A stretch of DNA of 64,000 nucleotides from Cymbomonas tetramitiformis (lineage: Eukaryota; Chlorophyta; Pyramimonadophyceae; Pyramimonadales; Pyramimonadaceae): the NCBI GenBank assembly GCA_001247695.2, contig LGRX02024772.1, positions 1-64,000 on the forward strand. The letters are read 5' to 3'. Shown one piece after another: positions 1-11,517 of this stretch; within the stretch, counting starts at the first letter, position 1; the number at the start of each line of letters is the position of its first letter. The notes beneath the pieces are model-generated. The model was not told the DNA's origin. It saw only the letters and a list, made by a program, of their open reading frames with translations, and did not search any database. A program made the translations under genes and the position numbers.

Positions 1-2770
1 CCCTTGATTGATCACACAACCATGTCCACTCCCCACCCCAAGCCAGCACCGCGCCACGCTCCTCCCGTTTCACGGCACCGCCGCCCCACCTGACCCACGT
101 GCGTGTCTCGCCGCCGTCGCCAACCCCCTTGGCCGCCGATTCGCGACCGCAAAAGAAGCACGCACAAGCGCTAACAAGGGCTAGTATCCACCCACCCCGC
201 GCCTGATTCGGCACGAAGTGGGATAGACACCCTTGATTGATCACACAACCATGTCCACTCCCCAGCCCAAGCCAGCACCGCGCCACGCTCCTACCGTTTC
301 ACGGCACCGCCGCCCCACCTGGCCCACGTGCGTGTCTCACCTTCGTCGCCAACCCCCTTGGCCGCTGATTCGCGACCGCAAAAGAAGCACGCACAAGCGC
401 TAACAAGGGCTAGTATCCACCCACCCCGCGCCTGATTCGGCGCGAAGTGGGATAGACACCCTTGATTGATCACACAATCATGTCCACTCCCCACCCCAAG
501 CCAACACCACGCCCCGCTCCTCCCGTTTCACGACACCGCCGCCCCACCTGACCCACGTGCGTGTCTCACCGCCGTCGCCAACCCCCTTGGCCGCTGATTC
601 GCGACCGCAGAAGAAGCACGCACAAGCGCTAACAACAAGGGTTAGTATCCACCCACCCCGCGCCTGATTCGGCGCGAAGTGGGATAGACACCCTTGATTG
701 ATCACACAATCATGACCACTCCCCACCCCAAGCCAACACCGCGCCACGCTCCTCCCATTTCATGGCACCGCCGCCCCACCTGACCCACGTGTGTGTCTCA
801 CCGCCGTCGCCAACCCCTTGGCCGCTGATTCGCGACCGCAGAAGAAGCACGCACAAGCGCTAACAACAAGGGTTAGTATCCACCCACCCCGCGCCTGATT
901 CGGCGCGAAGTGGAATAGACACCCTTGATTGATCACACAATCATGTCCACTCCCCACCCCAAGCCAACACCGCGCCACGCTCCTCCCGTTTCATGGCACC
1001 GCCGCCCAACCTGACCCACGTGTGTGTCTCACCGCCGTCGCCAACCCCCTTGGCCGCTGATTCGCGACCGCAGAAGAAGCACGCACAAGCGCTAACAACA
1101 AGGGTTAGTATCCACCCACCCCGCGCCTGATTCGGCGCGAAGTGGGATAGACACCCTTGATTGATCACACAATCATGTCCACTCCTCACTCCAAGCCGAC
1201 ACCACGCCACGCTCCTCCCGTTTCACGGCACCGCCGCCCCACCTGGCCCACGTGTGTGTCTCACCGCCGTCGCCAACCTACTTGGCCGCCGATTCGCGAC
1301 CGCAGAAGAAGCACGCACAAGCGCTAACAAGGGCTAGTATCCACCCACCCCGCGCCTGATTCGGCGCGAAGTGGGATAGACACCCTTGATTGATCACACA
1401 ACCATGTCCACTCCTCACCCCAAGCCGACACCACGCCACGCTCCTCCTGTTTCACGGCACCGCCGCCCCACCTGACCCACGTGCGTGTCTCACCGCCGTC
1501 GCCAACCCCCTTGGCCGCTGATTCGCGACCGCAAAAGAAGCGCGCACAAGCGCTAACAAGGGTTAGTATCCACCCACCCCGCGCCTGATTCGGCGCGAAG
1601 TGGGATAGACACCCTTGATTGATCACACAACCATGTCCACTCCCCACCCCAAGCCAGCACCGCGCCACGCTCCTCCCGTTTCACGGCACCGCCGCCCCAC
1701 CTGACCCACGTGCGTGTCTCGCCGCCGTCGCCAACCCCCTTGGCCGCTGATTCGCGACCGCAAAAGAAGCACGCACAAGCGCTAACAAGGGCTAGTATCC
1801 ACCCACCCCGCGCCTGATTCGGCGCAGAGTGGGATAGACACCCTTGATTGATCACACATGTCTACTCCCCAGCCCAAGCCGACACCGCGCCACGCTCCTC
1901 CCGTTTCACGGCACCGCCGCCCCACCTGACCCATGTGTGTGTCTCACCGCCGTCGCCACCCCCCTTGGCCGCCGATTCGCGACCGCAGAAGAAGCACGCA
2001 CAAGCGCTAACAAGGGTTAGTATCCACCCACCCCGCGCCTGATTCGGCGCGAAGTGGGAAAGACACCCTTGATTGATCATACAACCATGTCCACTCCCCA
2101 CCCCAAGCCAACACCGCGCCACGCTCCTCCCGTTTCATGGCACCGCCGCCCCACCTGACCCACGTGCGTGTCTCACCGCCGTCGCCAACCCCCTTGGCCG
2201 CTGATTCGCGACCGCAGAAGAAGCACGCACAAGCGCTAACAAGGGCTAGTATCCACCCACCCCGCGCCTGATTCGGCGCGAAGTGGGATAGACACCCTTG
2301 ATTGATCACACAATCATGTCCACTCCCCACCCCAAGCCAACACCACGCCCCGCTCCTCCCGTTTCACGACACCGCCGCCCCACCTGACCCACGTGCGTGT
2401 CTCACCGCCGTCGCCAACCCCCTTGGCCGCTGATTCGCGACCGCAGAAGAAGCACGCACAAGCGCTAACAAGGGTTAGTATCCACCCACCCCGCGCCTGA
2501 TTCGGCGCAGAGTGGGATAGACACCCTTGATTGATCACACAATCATGTCCACTCCCCACCCCAAGCCAGCACCGCGCCACGCTCCTCCCGTTTCATGGCA
2601 CCGCCGCCCCACCTGACCCACGTGCGTGTCTCACCGCCGTCGCCAACCCCCTTGGCCGCTGATTCGCGACCGCAGAAGAAGCACGCACAAGCGCTAACAA
2701 GGGCTAGTATCCACCGACCCACCCCGCGCCTGATTCGGCGCGAAGTGGGATAGACACCCTTGATTGATCA
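1..2770. repeat. Satellite array, 12 units of about 229 bp
   Basis: The block starting cccttgattgatca recurs at 1, 230, 459, 691, 922, 1154, 1383, 1612, 1841, 2066, 2295, 2524 and 2757. Spacings are 225 to 233 bp and most are exactly 229. Units are over 90% alike by eye and differ by point changes and a 3 bp aac gain in units 3 to 5. Each unit has an open frame of about 90 codons on the minus strand. The period is not a multiple of three and units differ by indels, so I read the open frames as a by-product of GC-rich composition. The array begins before the window and ends exactly at the stop codon of retroelement A. Confidence 0.95.
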
Positions 2771-5404
2771 GAGGTCGTCGTCGGGCAACACGCCTAGGCA
2801 CCGGGGGCAGTACCAAAACTCTTCAGTAGGGACTCGCGTCAGCTTGGGCTGCAGGCACGCCAGGTGATAGCCCTGGTTGCAGTCGTCACAAAGGAGGATG
2901 CTGGCGGGGCGATCGGTTTTTTTGCATACTTGACACCGCGCATCTTCGTTGTCATCCAGGTTGTATGTGATGGTGGGGTCGATATCGGGCAGATGGCAAA
3001 TTGCTATCTGCGAGCAGTGCGCGTTGCACGTGCTGCCGCATCGGCCTTGCAGTACGACGGTGCCGTCGTTCGGCAGCTCCTTGATTTGGAGTATGGGGTC
3101 TCGTGTGTGGAGCTGCAGGCTGTGATTCGCGCTACGCTTCAGGAACACGAAGTCGCCCACGCGGAAGTTGAACCGCTTGGGTAGGTACTTTCCTGAGCGC
3201 ACTTGTGCGTATCGCTCTGACTGGCAGTGCTGGGCTATAGCGATGTTGCTGCCAGCCATGATGGTGACCCTCTTGACGTATTCGGCGCGCTCGAGGTAGC
3301 TGGCCGCCATAGCGGCTTCATCCATGCAGGCTTCCAGCAGCTGGCTGAGGCGCTCCTTGATGGCTGGCGGCAGCGTGGGGCGTTGGGCGTACACGAGTTC
3401 GTACGGTGCCAGCCGTGTGGACTCTTGCGGCGTGGCGTTGTAACCCAGCATGATCCACGGCAGGAATGAGTCCCATCGATCGATGGACCCGGCCTGCTTG
3501 CATGCCTTAGTGAGGGCGGCCTTGGTCATCTGGACGACGCGCTCGCTGAGGCCGTTGCTCTGGGGATGTGACTGCGAAGTGGTGCGGTGGTCGATCAAGT
3601 TGTCCTTGAGCAGCTGTGCGAAATCCTTCTCCCACTCGCCGCCGTTGTCGGTTACCACCTCTGCTGGGCACCCGAACCTGGCGATTACGTGGAGGACGAA
3701 TGCCTGGGCGGTCTCCGCTGGCTCTTTGGTGTGAAGTGGGATGAGACAGACGTACAGTATTTGGTGAAGTGCTCCACGACTACCATGACATACTGGTAGT
3801 TGTTTTTGGCTTTGCGCGGCATTTTCGCCAGATCGGTGGAGAAGCGGTAATACATGCCCTTGACCTCCAGCGGGTTCAGGTGGGGGGCGTGCTTGTCGAA
3901 GTTGGCGCGGTAACGGGCACAGGCGTCGCACTTGCTCACTACGTCGGTGCATGTGTCGTGTAGCTTGGGCCAGTAGAATGCGTCTCTTACCATGGCTGTG
4001 GTGCGCCGGCGGCCAAAGTGCCCGCATCTTTCGTGCATTTGCTGAACGATGCGGCGACGCTGGTCCACCGGCGGCACTGGTCGCCTTGCCCCGTTGGGCA
4101 GGATGCGGATCAAGGTCTCCCGCTCTCCCCCTCGAGTGCGTAGTGTCGCGCTCGCGTGCTGGGCTGCTGGCAGCCGGCTGATTGGCGGGGTCGCCGTGGC
4201 GCTCGCCTTTCAGCCAGCGCAGCATTGCCTCGTCATCGTAGGGTTCTGTCGCCTCGCGTGACCCGATTGCAGCGCTGAGGGACCGGGCGACCTTCTCGTT
4301 GGGGATGCTGTCGTGAGGTGCGCGGTCTTGGCTCCGAGCGCTCGCATGGTCCGTGGGTGCTGGGCCACTGGCGGGCACGAACTGTATGGGGGTGTTAAGG
4401 GAGGTGGCCACGTGGTGCGGTGTGGGCGCGCCCTCGCTCGGTACAGCGCCTAGCCCGGTCTTGTCGTGGGGCCGTTGACCGCTACACTCTGGAGGCGCTT
4501 GATATGCGGCTTCTACCAGCGAAGCAGTGGCGCCCGGCCCATACAGCTGCCGTAGTTCGGACGCCTCCAACCGCGCCGCCCGCTTGATGGCGCTGAGAAT
4601 CGCGGCCCACTGGGTCACGACGGCTTCTGGCGGATCAACGGGGAGCTCCTCTTCTCTGTTACTGTGGCAGGTGGCGACCCTGGGTGTGGCATACTCGGCG
4701 ATGTTGAGTAGGTAGCACACGGCCAGAATGCGAGACACACATCGGACGTCGAATGCTCTGCCCAGCATCTCTCCTCGTTCGCGCGCCGTGACGCCAGGTC
4801 CCTGGGTGGCACCGGTCTGGAACCCCATAGCGCGCTCTTTCTCCTCGGGCGTGGGAGGGACCCACTGCTGTGTGACGTGGTCCCAGACTGTGCCTTTCCT
4901 GCCGTCCCTGAACTGGTAAGAAGAGTCTGGGAAGGACATCATGGTAGGCCATGCCCTCATGGGCTCTCCACGCACGTTGCAGGGGTAGTGGCCGGAGGCG
5001 GTGTCGTCTGCAGCGTCTTGCTCCGTGCGGCCGGGGTCCAAGATGTCCCGTACGAGGCGGCTGGGATCTCGATCCACTGTGTCCAGCACAGATTGCGCGT
5101 CCGTGTAGCCGGCCATGTTGGTCCAGTAGTTCCGGAGGCGGTGTGCGCGTGACCCCATGCGGGCTGCGTCGATGGTGATAGGCATGCCAATCATGGAGCC
5201 CATGAGTTGAGGGGATGCATGACGTTGCTGACTTCGTGGCTGTTGAAGTTGTGCTGCGCCGCGACGCACTCGATCATGTACGCGAACTTGTCCTGACCAG
5301 CTAGGAGTTGAAGTTGTCCAAGCACTCGTACCACGTCGTACAGGACTGACGAGTGTCGTCCTTTCAACCCTTGTAGGGACCCAGCCGCAGAGAGGTCTTG
5401 GCAC
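2768..5404 (-). pseudogene. Retroelement A: DNMT3-like C-terminal half, integrase, PHD finger
   Basis: An 878-codon frame. The first ~75 codons are out of frame. From about 5,210 it reads the second half of a DNMT3-type methyltransferase: an MITIDA-like stretch as in DNMT3 VMIDA, HRLRNYW carrying the RxR pair, and LGRAFDV like motif X. A linker follows. Between about 4,110 and 3,700 the true product is in another frame (see the integrase zinc-domain entry). The frame then resumes with integrase core motifs VTDNGGEWEKDF and HPQSNGLSERV and a C-terminal domain. At 2,935 to 2,796 lies a PHD finger with full C4-H-C3 ligands (CQVC, CDDC, HLAC, CPRC), usually a histone H3 tail reader. The two frame changes are disabling. 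The terminal TGA coincides with the satellite edge. Confidence 0.8.
3685..4113 (-). pseudogene. Retroelement A: integrase HHCC zinc domain (frameshifted segment)
   Basis: This 142-codon frame supplies the piece missing from the longer frame around it. It contains the N-terminal integrase zinc-binding domain HERCGH...CDAC and the start of the catalytic core (FSTDLAKMP, with the first catalytic Asp). It continues to VVEHFTKYC, where the other frame takes over. Two compensating frameshifts, near 4,110 and 3,700, therefore separate the integrase zinc domain from the DNMT3-like region before it and the core after it. The assignment rests on HHCC spacing and order. Confidence 0.75.
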
Positions 5405-7290
5405 TCAGTGCCTACCATGGCGAAAACGTACGGACCGCCCTTCGTGAGGGCGAGGAGGTCGTCGCGCGATATGCGCCTAAGGTCCTGTGGCACGGAGGTG
5501 AAGGTGTCGTGGAGCGCCTCCAAGGGGAGTTGTTGCGGGAATCGGTTATGTAGCTGCACCAGCCGGCGTTTGGCAATCTGCCGGCTTTTCGCGTTGTTGT
5601 CGCAGTAAACGTACTTGGTGATGTTGCCGCCTGCGATGAGCCATGCTTCCAGACCCGAACACAGGCCCGCGCAGAGATCGATGACCACTTCCCCCTTGGA
5701 GTGCAGGTGGGAGACGGTGCGTTGGGGCAGCGGACGTGTGTCTAGGCTGGTTGCTTGCCCGTCCACGCAGTCGCCGCTTAGCACTCTAGTCACAGCGTCG
5801 TGTGCCTTTCTGCTGTCCAGGTAGGCTGCTACCCATCTGCACGCCTCCTCCCACAGTGTGAGCGTGTCGTCTTCGTCGGTGTCGCGGTCCACGCCGTCAA
5901 TGTGCATGGACCAATGCTCCCCCAGGTGGTGGCTGGCCAAGTCGTGGCCCGTGCAGGGGTCGTCCGACTGCCTGCCCACATGGGTTTCGTACTGCCAGGT
6001 GGCTATGGGGGTGACGTCTTGTGTGCCTTCCTCGAGAGTGCGAGGGTGCCGTGCGCAAAGGCATGCGAAAGCCCCAGCCGTGGGTAGCGCAGCCTCTTCC
6101 GCGGTGGGGTCCAGGCTGGCTCTGGTGGGGTCCAAGGATGATTCTCTCGGATAGCGAGACAGTACGTCGGCGTTGGTATGGCTGCTCCCAGCTCGGTGCT
6201 CGATGTCGTATTCGAACTCCTGCAGGGACACCTGCCATCGCAGGTGCATGCCGGTCAACGTTTGTGAGGATCGCAGCCAGGTCAGCGGTTTTTTGTGGTC
6301 GGTGATCAAGGTGAACTTGACGCCGTGGAGATAGTGCCGAAAGGACCTTACGCCGTACACGGCTGCTAGGGCTTCCCCGTAGTAGAAGCTGCTGTAGCGC
6401 ACCTCTGACCGGGAGAGTGTGCGGCTGGTGGCCGCGATGATGACGTCTCGGTTCTCGTCGTCCCTTTGGCCCAGTATGGCAGAAATGCCGACCCCTGATC
6501 AGTCGGTCATGAGGTACAGTGGCCGGCTGGGGTCGTACGAGTGTATGGCCACGCCTGGTTCGGTGAGTCGCTTCTAGAGCTGGGCCAACGCGTCGTCGTG
6601 CTCCTTGCCCCACAGATCCTTGACGTTCTCGTTGCCCTTTCTCAGCAGGCAGTTCAGAGGCCATGCCAGCGACGAGTAATCGTCCTTGCCGATGCGCGCG
6701 GCCATGATCCGGTAAAAGTTCACGAACCCCAATACGGCTTGGACGCCTCTCACATCCTTAGGCGTGGGGAGTTCGAGCAGGGCGGCTACCTTGGCCTGGT
6801 GAGGTGATAATTTTCTCGGCCGCAGCAAGAATCCAAGAAATTCGCATCCGCCGGCGGCGAAGACCAACTTACCCGGGTGGCCCCGCAGTCCCACCTTGCT
6901 AAGGCGCTGCATGACTGCCTCCAGGTCGGTCAGGTGTTGGCGGGCGGTAGGTGAGGTCACCAGGATATCGTCACAAAACACCTTAGCGCAGCTGAGTCCT
7001 CGCGACTCGTGCTCAAGCACCCGTCCGAACATCGCGGTGCTGTTCGTGCTGCCAAAGGGCATGCGTTTGTAGACGTATTGTTCGGGTGCTGCACCTTCTC
7101 GCGCCCACCAGAAACACGTTTTCAGCGACGCATCGTCGGTCAGGATGATTTGGTGAAAGCCGCTGCGCAGGTCCAGCTTGGTCATGTATTGGTCCTGGCC
7201 GATGTCGTGGAAGGGGTCTTCTGGCACACTGGCAGCCGCGGCGGCGTGCGGTCTCTGAGTGACAGCTCGTTGCAGGGCACATATCTTCCA
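5191..7290 (-). pseudogene. Retroelement A: RT palm, RNase H and DNMT3-like N-terminal half
   Basis: One reading frame, broken by two stop codons (TAG at 6,574-6,576 and TGA near 6,498), spans RT to methyltransferase. RT motifs are LDLRSGFHQI, MPFGSTNSTAMF and the catalytic FCDDILV, where FCDD replaces the usual YVDD or FVDD. RNase H follows (LMTD, stop, SGVGISAIL, then ITDHKKPLTWL and NADVLSRYP). After a ~130 residue spacer comes the DNMT3-like domain from about 5,690: motif I VVIDLCAGLCSGLEAW, motif IV GTECQDLS (catalytic Cys kept, usual Pro before it replaced by Glu) and motif VI IECV. A frameshift near 5,210 passes the domain to the next frame. The TAG is one C-to-T change from CAG. Confidence 0.8.
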
Positions 7291-7745
7291 GGATCCGCTC
7301 TCGGCCCGCATTTGAAAAATACTTCGGCCCGCTTTCGGCCGGGCCGGCCGACACTCGATGCTTACTCGGCCCGCCTTCGGCCAGCCCGGTCACCTTAAAT
7401 GTGGCCGAAACCCACTATATCGTTTTCGGTTCCGATTGCACTGAAATCTGACCGTACACCTACGTTCGATATATAGCATGAAATGATGGCATTGAACTCT
7501 TCTTCTACATGTGAAAACAAATTACGGGGCGAATGGATAAGTAAAACGTTGATTGCGACCAGTATACGTAGACCGCCCAAGGGCTACGAATGTTATCACG
7601 GCCCGCTATCGGTCAGTTGGCCCGACTTGAAATCGGGACATTCATGTCATTTTGCGTTACGGCCCGGCAGATAAAAATCGTTCGGCCCTCAATCGGCCCG
7701 GGGTGATTTTTGGGGACCTCTAACGGCCCCGGGCCGGCCAATCCC
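7290..7745. mobile_element. AT-rich insert splitting the RT of retroelement A
   Basis: RT coding stops after DLRGVNE at about 7,750 and resumes just before QYMTKLDLRSGF at about 7,290, with about 450 bp of non-coding sequence between. Both ends of the insert are rich in cggcccg/cgggccg motifs around an AT-rich core, which suggests a foldback or MITE-like insertion. I could not define a clean terminal inverted repeat or target duplication, so the boundaries are good to about 30 bp. Confidence 0.5.
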
Positions 7746-8418
7746 CATAAGAAATGTGCCCTGGCTCGTTGACGCCTCGTAGGTCCAGCGCCACTCGCTT
7801 GTCCGTCCAGGAGCCGTCCAAGGCCTTCTTCATGGCCACGACGACGTTGCAAGTGTTCTCGCAGTACTTTGGAGCCTTCCCGATGATGCCGTCTGCCAAC
7901 GGCTTGTTGAAGTGTTCGTCGATCAGACTTCGCTCGGCTGGTGAGTATCGCCTGGGTTTCTGGTAGTGCGAAGCGGACTCGTCCTTGAAGGGAATGTCAA
8001 ATTTGCCGATTGCCCCAGTGTATCCAGGTAGATCGGTGGCCGAGGTGGCCATGAAGCCCTTTTCGCGACGTAAGAGGCTTCGTAGGTCCTGCCATTCTTC
8101 GTCAGTCCACGCGCCCTCGCCATTGAAGCCCGCTTGAGGACCCATGACTGCGCCCAGTTCCTCGTCGCGAATGTGCAGCGCCTCGACATCGTCCTCTCGG
8201 CCGAGCGGTATGGCGCCATCCACTGCGCCGGCCTGCGTGGCGAATGTGCGCGCCTGGTTGGCGCTAGCGGTGTCCTCTGGGGGTGGACGACCGGCTGGTT
8301 TGTCAGGCCTCCGGGGCCGCCTGCGACGCTTGCGACCCCTACATACGGGCGTGGCGTCGGCTTTTTGCCCTCCTGAGGCCGGCTCTGCGTCGCAGATTAT
8401 GGGATGACGGCGCGCCAC
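7745..8418 (-). pseudogene. Retroelement A: N-terminal part of RT
   Basis: The frame encodes an acidic region, then the region before the RT palm with a YQKPRRYSPAERSLIDEH stretch, and RT motif 1 (NVVVAMKKALDG...KRVALDLRGVNE), which corresponds to the VVxVxKKDG...RVCVDYRxLN block of Ty3-type RTs. It is cut by the 7,290-7,745 insert. No protease motif precedes it directly; the only DTG motif in this element is about 7 kb further 5', an unusual distance. Confidence 0.7.
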
Positions 8419-9725
8419 GGCCTTGCCGCCTGTTCCGCTTGCTGGCGCGCTTGAAGCGGCCGTGGGGCTCGTGGTACTTTGGTTTGAGGACTATGAACCG
8501 CATTATGTCGTTGGTGTTGGCTAAGCGGAAATGTGTCCACGCGCGTGCCATTCCGGCTGTTGCTGCTGCCGCCATGCACCAGCTGGGCACGCTCCTCCAT
8601 GTAATTGTTACCGTGAGCTCGGACACCTCCATCCATGAACAGGTGTCCCACGCTGTTTGCCTGGACCGTCATGAGGATGGTCCATGCTGCTAATGCGCAG
8701 CCAAGCTGTACGCACACTCGCTGTACCCATGTGCGGGCGAGAAGCTGCAGTACTGTCTTAGCCTTCTGTTGAGCCCGCCGGTTGCGCCTTCCAGCGGACT
8801 TGGGCACTGAGCCCCAGGCCTGGATGAGTGCCCACTTCATCCGGGCGTTAAGGGACTGCTCTACGAGTCATAACAGCGGGGGGAGGTTCAGGGAGAACCT
8901 CCGCACCGCCCGCCACGTGGCCTCCACAACCAAAATCCCAACTGCCGTGTGGTGCACCGTTGCTGACCCGATCCACTGGGTGGCCAACACTCCCGCTGCC
9001 CATGGTGCCACTCCGTGAGTCGCCATTGCGCCTGCCCCTGTGGCAATGGCTATTGCGATGGCGGTTGTGTGTTCCGGGTCCCATGTTGAGACGGGGGCCC
9101 ACTGGCTGGGTGTGGTGGAGGCCAGAGTGTACATTCCGGCCCACGCTATGCTTTCCGCGCTGAATCCTTTGGCCCACATGGCAGCGACTGTGACCAGCCC
9201 CATTGCGATGACGTTGGTAATGGTGCGTGGTGTTTGCAGTGGTTCCATGGTTGCGGCAGCGGTTGTGCGTGTTGCGGCGGTTGTGGCGTTGCGGCAGGCG
9301 AGTTCGGCAGCTGTTGCTGAGCTGGGGCAGCCTGGGCAATCGCGGGTCGGCCCTTGGGTCGCTTGCACGGATGTGTTGCCACTGTGGCCAACTGGGTGCG
9401 TCTTCGCGAGCGGCTGCTCCCTTGTGATCGCGGGTGGCCGGGGTGGAGTCCGTGTGGTGGCCATGGCGGTGTGTGGTGGATTGAAAAAAATCGGCTTGGT
9501 GGTCACGTTTGCCCAGTCTGTGATGCTGAAATCTGGGGTTACCGCCCAGTTTGCGTCTGCCGCGCTTGGTGGTGTAGTATCCCCCCCCCCAGCAACGGGA
9601 GGAGAGGCTGCGGCTCGACAGAGCTTGCTGAGAGTGCGAGGGTGTAGGGTGGAGGTGTTGGAGTGCTGATGGGGATCGCCGTGGAGACCTTGGCTGTGCT
9701 TGGGATAGCGAATGAGAACATGCAC
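8397..9725 (-). pseudogene. Retroelement A: membrane-helix-rich region of unknown function
   Basis: Two overlapping minus frames (8,397-8,840 and 8,868-9,725) lie just 5' of RT. The first has one hydrophobic stretch (LGCALAAWTILMTV). The second has several Ala/Ile/Gly-rich stretches long enough to cross a membrane (NVIAMGLVTVAAMWAKGF, AIAIAIATGAGAMATHG). I recognise no family. Composition matches the other hydrophobic modules of this element at 10.7, 13.5 and 14.1 kb, so I treat it as another copy of the same module. Confidence 0.4.
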
Positions 9726-10262
9726 ATCATGGCCGTCATCAAAGAGATGTGATGCGGCACGTGGGAGGTCGGACGCCTGCGAGGGTGTGCTCGTACCGCC
9801 TGTGGGGCGGGGCGGTAATGGGCCTGTGGAGCTGCGGGCGGAGCGACTGGGATCGGGTTGCTGTGGTTAGGAGTGCGTGAGCTTTGTGCGTTTGGGGCGT
9901 GGCGGCTGCCAACGTGGGTGTGCACACCGCGTGCGTAATTGTGATCAGTGGTGTGTGCGGGGGTGATGGCGGGGAAGAGTTGCGTGTGTGTGGTTGCTGC
10001 CCAGCGTGAGCCATTTGCCCTGCATCGCCTGAGTGTCAGGGGTCGGAACCCGTTGGTCACCTTGACGGTATTAATGTAAATCAGCTGGGTAGTGTCGCGC
10101 ACGAGCGCTAGCTTTCCAGGTTGTGTATCGCCTTCGAGGATGCGGCAAGGAACGTGGCCTTGGAGGACGAGTTCCTTGCGTGAACTTGATACAGCGCAGC
10201 GGTCGGGGAGGAAGCGGTGGTAGGGGCGGTTGATGGTTATGCCACAGAAAGGACAGTTTGTG
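9539..10262 (-). pseudogene. Retroelement A: degenerate zinc-motif module (fourth copy)
   Basis: Starting at about 10,262 the minus strand reads a CPFCG motif followed some 30 residues later by GHVPCR, then a conserved-looking tail (KLALVRDTTQLIYINTVKV). This resembles the CxxC...CHxSG modules at 16.9, 14.5 and 13.9 kb, though more diverged. A low-complexity Pro/Thr/His-rich tail follows. No enzymatic motif is visible. Confidence 0.4.
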
Positions 10263-10545
10263 TTGCGTGCGGTGCTGTTTTAGTGTCGTGATTGTGGTGG
10301 GGTTGGAGGAAGCCGCGGGCGGTTGTCGGGGTGGGGATGGTGGGTGGCGGGATTTGGCTGTATGTTCTCGCGGCCGTTGTGGCGCGTGTGGGCGCGTGAC
10401 GTGTGCAGTATGCGTGGGATGTGGTCGGGGAGCTGGTGGGTGGTAAGGGGGTTGTCTTGGGATGGGAAGGTGTCGTCCACGTAAACGCGGGTGGGCGAAG
10501 TTGGGGCAGTGCTGGGTGCCGTGGGGGTTGTTATGTGTGGGGGGT
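10263..10545 (-). other. Retroelement A: stretch with no recognisable coding
   Basis: The 280 bp between the zinc motif at 10,262 and the hydrophobic module above has only short open frames of biased composition. It is probably decayed coding sequence of retroelement A. Confidence 0.4.
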
Positions 10546-11092
10546 TACCGTGGCGTAGTACTGTATGAGTGGGGGGAGGGTATTTGCATGTCCTGTGGTG
10601 TTGGAGCTGTCGTGGGGGCTGCTGTGGGGTTGCGTGAGGCTGAGCGACAGGCGAAGTGTGAGTTGGGGATATGGCGGAGCGCCTTGCGCATGACCCAAAT
10701 TGCTGCGGCGGCGATGGTTCCGAGCAAGAGCATGGCGGCCAGCGCTTCGCGATCCAGGGCGCTAATCATTGGCTGGGTGCCTGGTTGTGCTGTATTGTCG
10801 TTGGTGGTGTATGGGGCTGAGGCGGCTGTAGTGGCGGGCAAGGCGGCCATGAGGATGACGAGGAAGGCGACAAAAACGGTCCGCGTCGGCGGCGAGAGCC
10901 GGCGGATGCCGGCTTGCGATGAGCCTGCACCTCGGCCGGGGACGGGCTGGTGCGCCTCGCTGGTTGTGTGATGCGGGGCCGTGGGGTCGTTGTTGGTGGG
11001 ATGTTGGTGGCAGACGTAGCCGGGGAGACCAATTTCCATGAGGATACAGGAGCACCCTGGGGCGTTTGCTGAGGAGATTGGCGTGGTAGCAC
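10545..11092 (-). pseudogene. Retroelement A: two-helix membrane module
   Basis: Reading down from 11,039, a Pro/Ser-rich segment leads into a hydrophobic helix (TVFVAFLVILMAALPATTAA), a ~20 residue polar loop, then a second helix (ALAAMLLLGTIAAAAIWVM) ending in basic residues. The helix-loop-helix arrangement is the one found after the zinc module at 13.4-13.9 kb (IALTIMACMTRAS, then TYALATICTSVMAAIMGWAM). The module is cut off 5' by the 11,100-13,380 insert. Topology and function are unknown. Confidence 0.45.
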
Positions 11093-11517
11093 TTCACTTG
11101 TGTCGCATGATCTTTTATTTTTGTCGCACCATGCGACATATCAATTATATTCTGGGACGACAAAAGTGAGTACGGGGCTCATTATTGTCGCAGCGACACA
11201 AAGAAGACTGATATTTACGGACAGAATATTTGCGGAAATTATACAGAAGATTATGGACTATAAACATAATATTACAGTTTACGGAAGAAACATATGCAAA
11301 CTAACTAACAATTGGTAGGAGAATGTGCCCACGTTAGCAAAGCATGCTCGATTGTCTACTCTATATTCATTACATAACTATGCTTATACATCTTTACAAT
11401 AAATGTGCAGTGCATACTATTTCGAATGTGAAGTCAGGTATGAACAAAACAAATCCTGTAAACGATTGACTTCTAAAATCTAAAATCTAAAAGATAAGCA
11501 GGTTGCTGGGCACCGCA

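Noticed and set aside
291..2580. Series of ~90-codon minus-strand ORFs with Cys-containing repeats
   Set aside because: They are one frame of a non-coding 229 bp satellite. The period is not divisible by three, units differ by indels, and no start or stop is shared.
8397..11039. Envelope gene of a retrovirus-like element
   Set aside because: The hydrophobic regions lie before RT, not after integrase, are split into repeated modules, and show no signal peptide with fusion-peptide layout.
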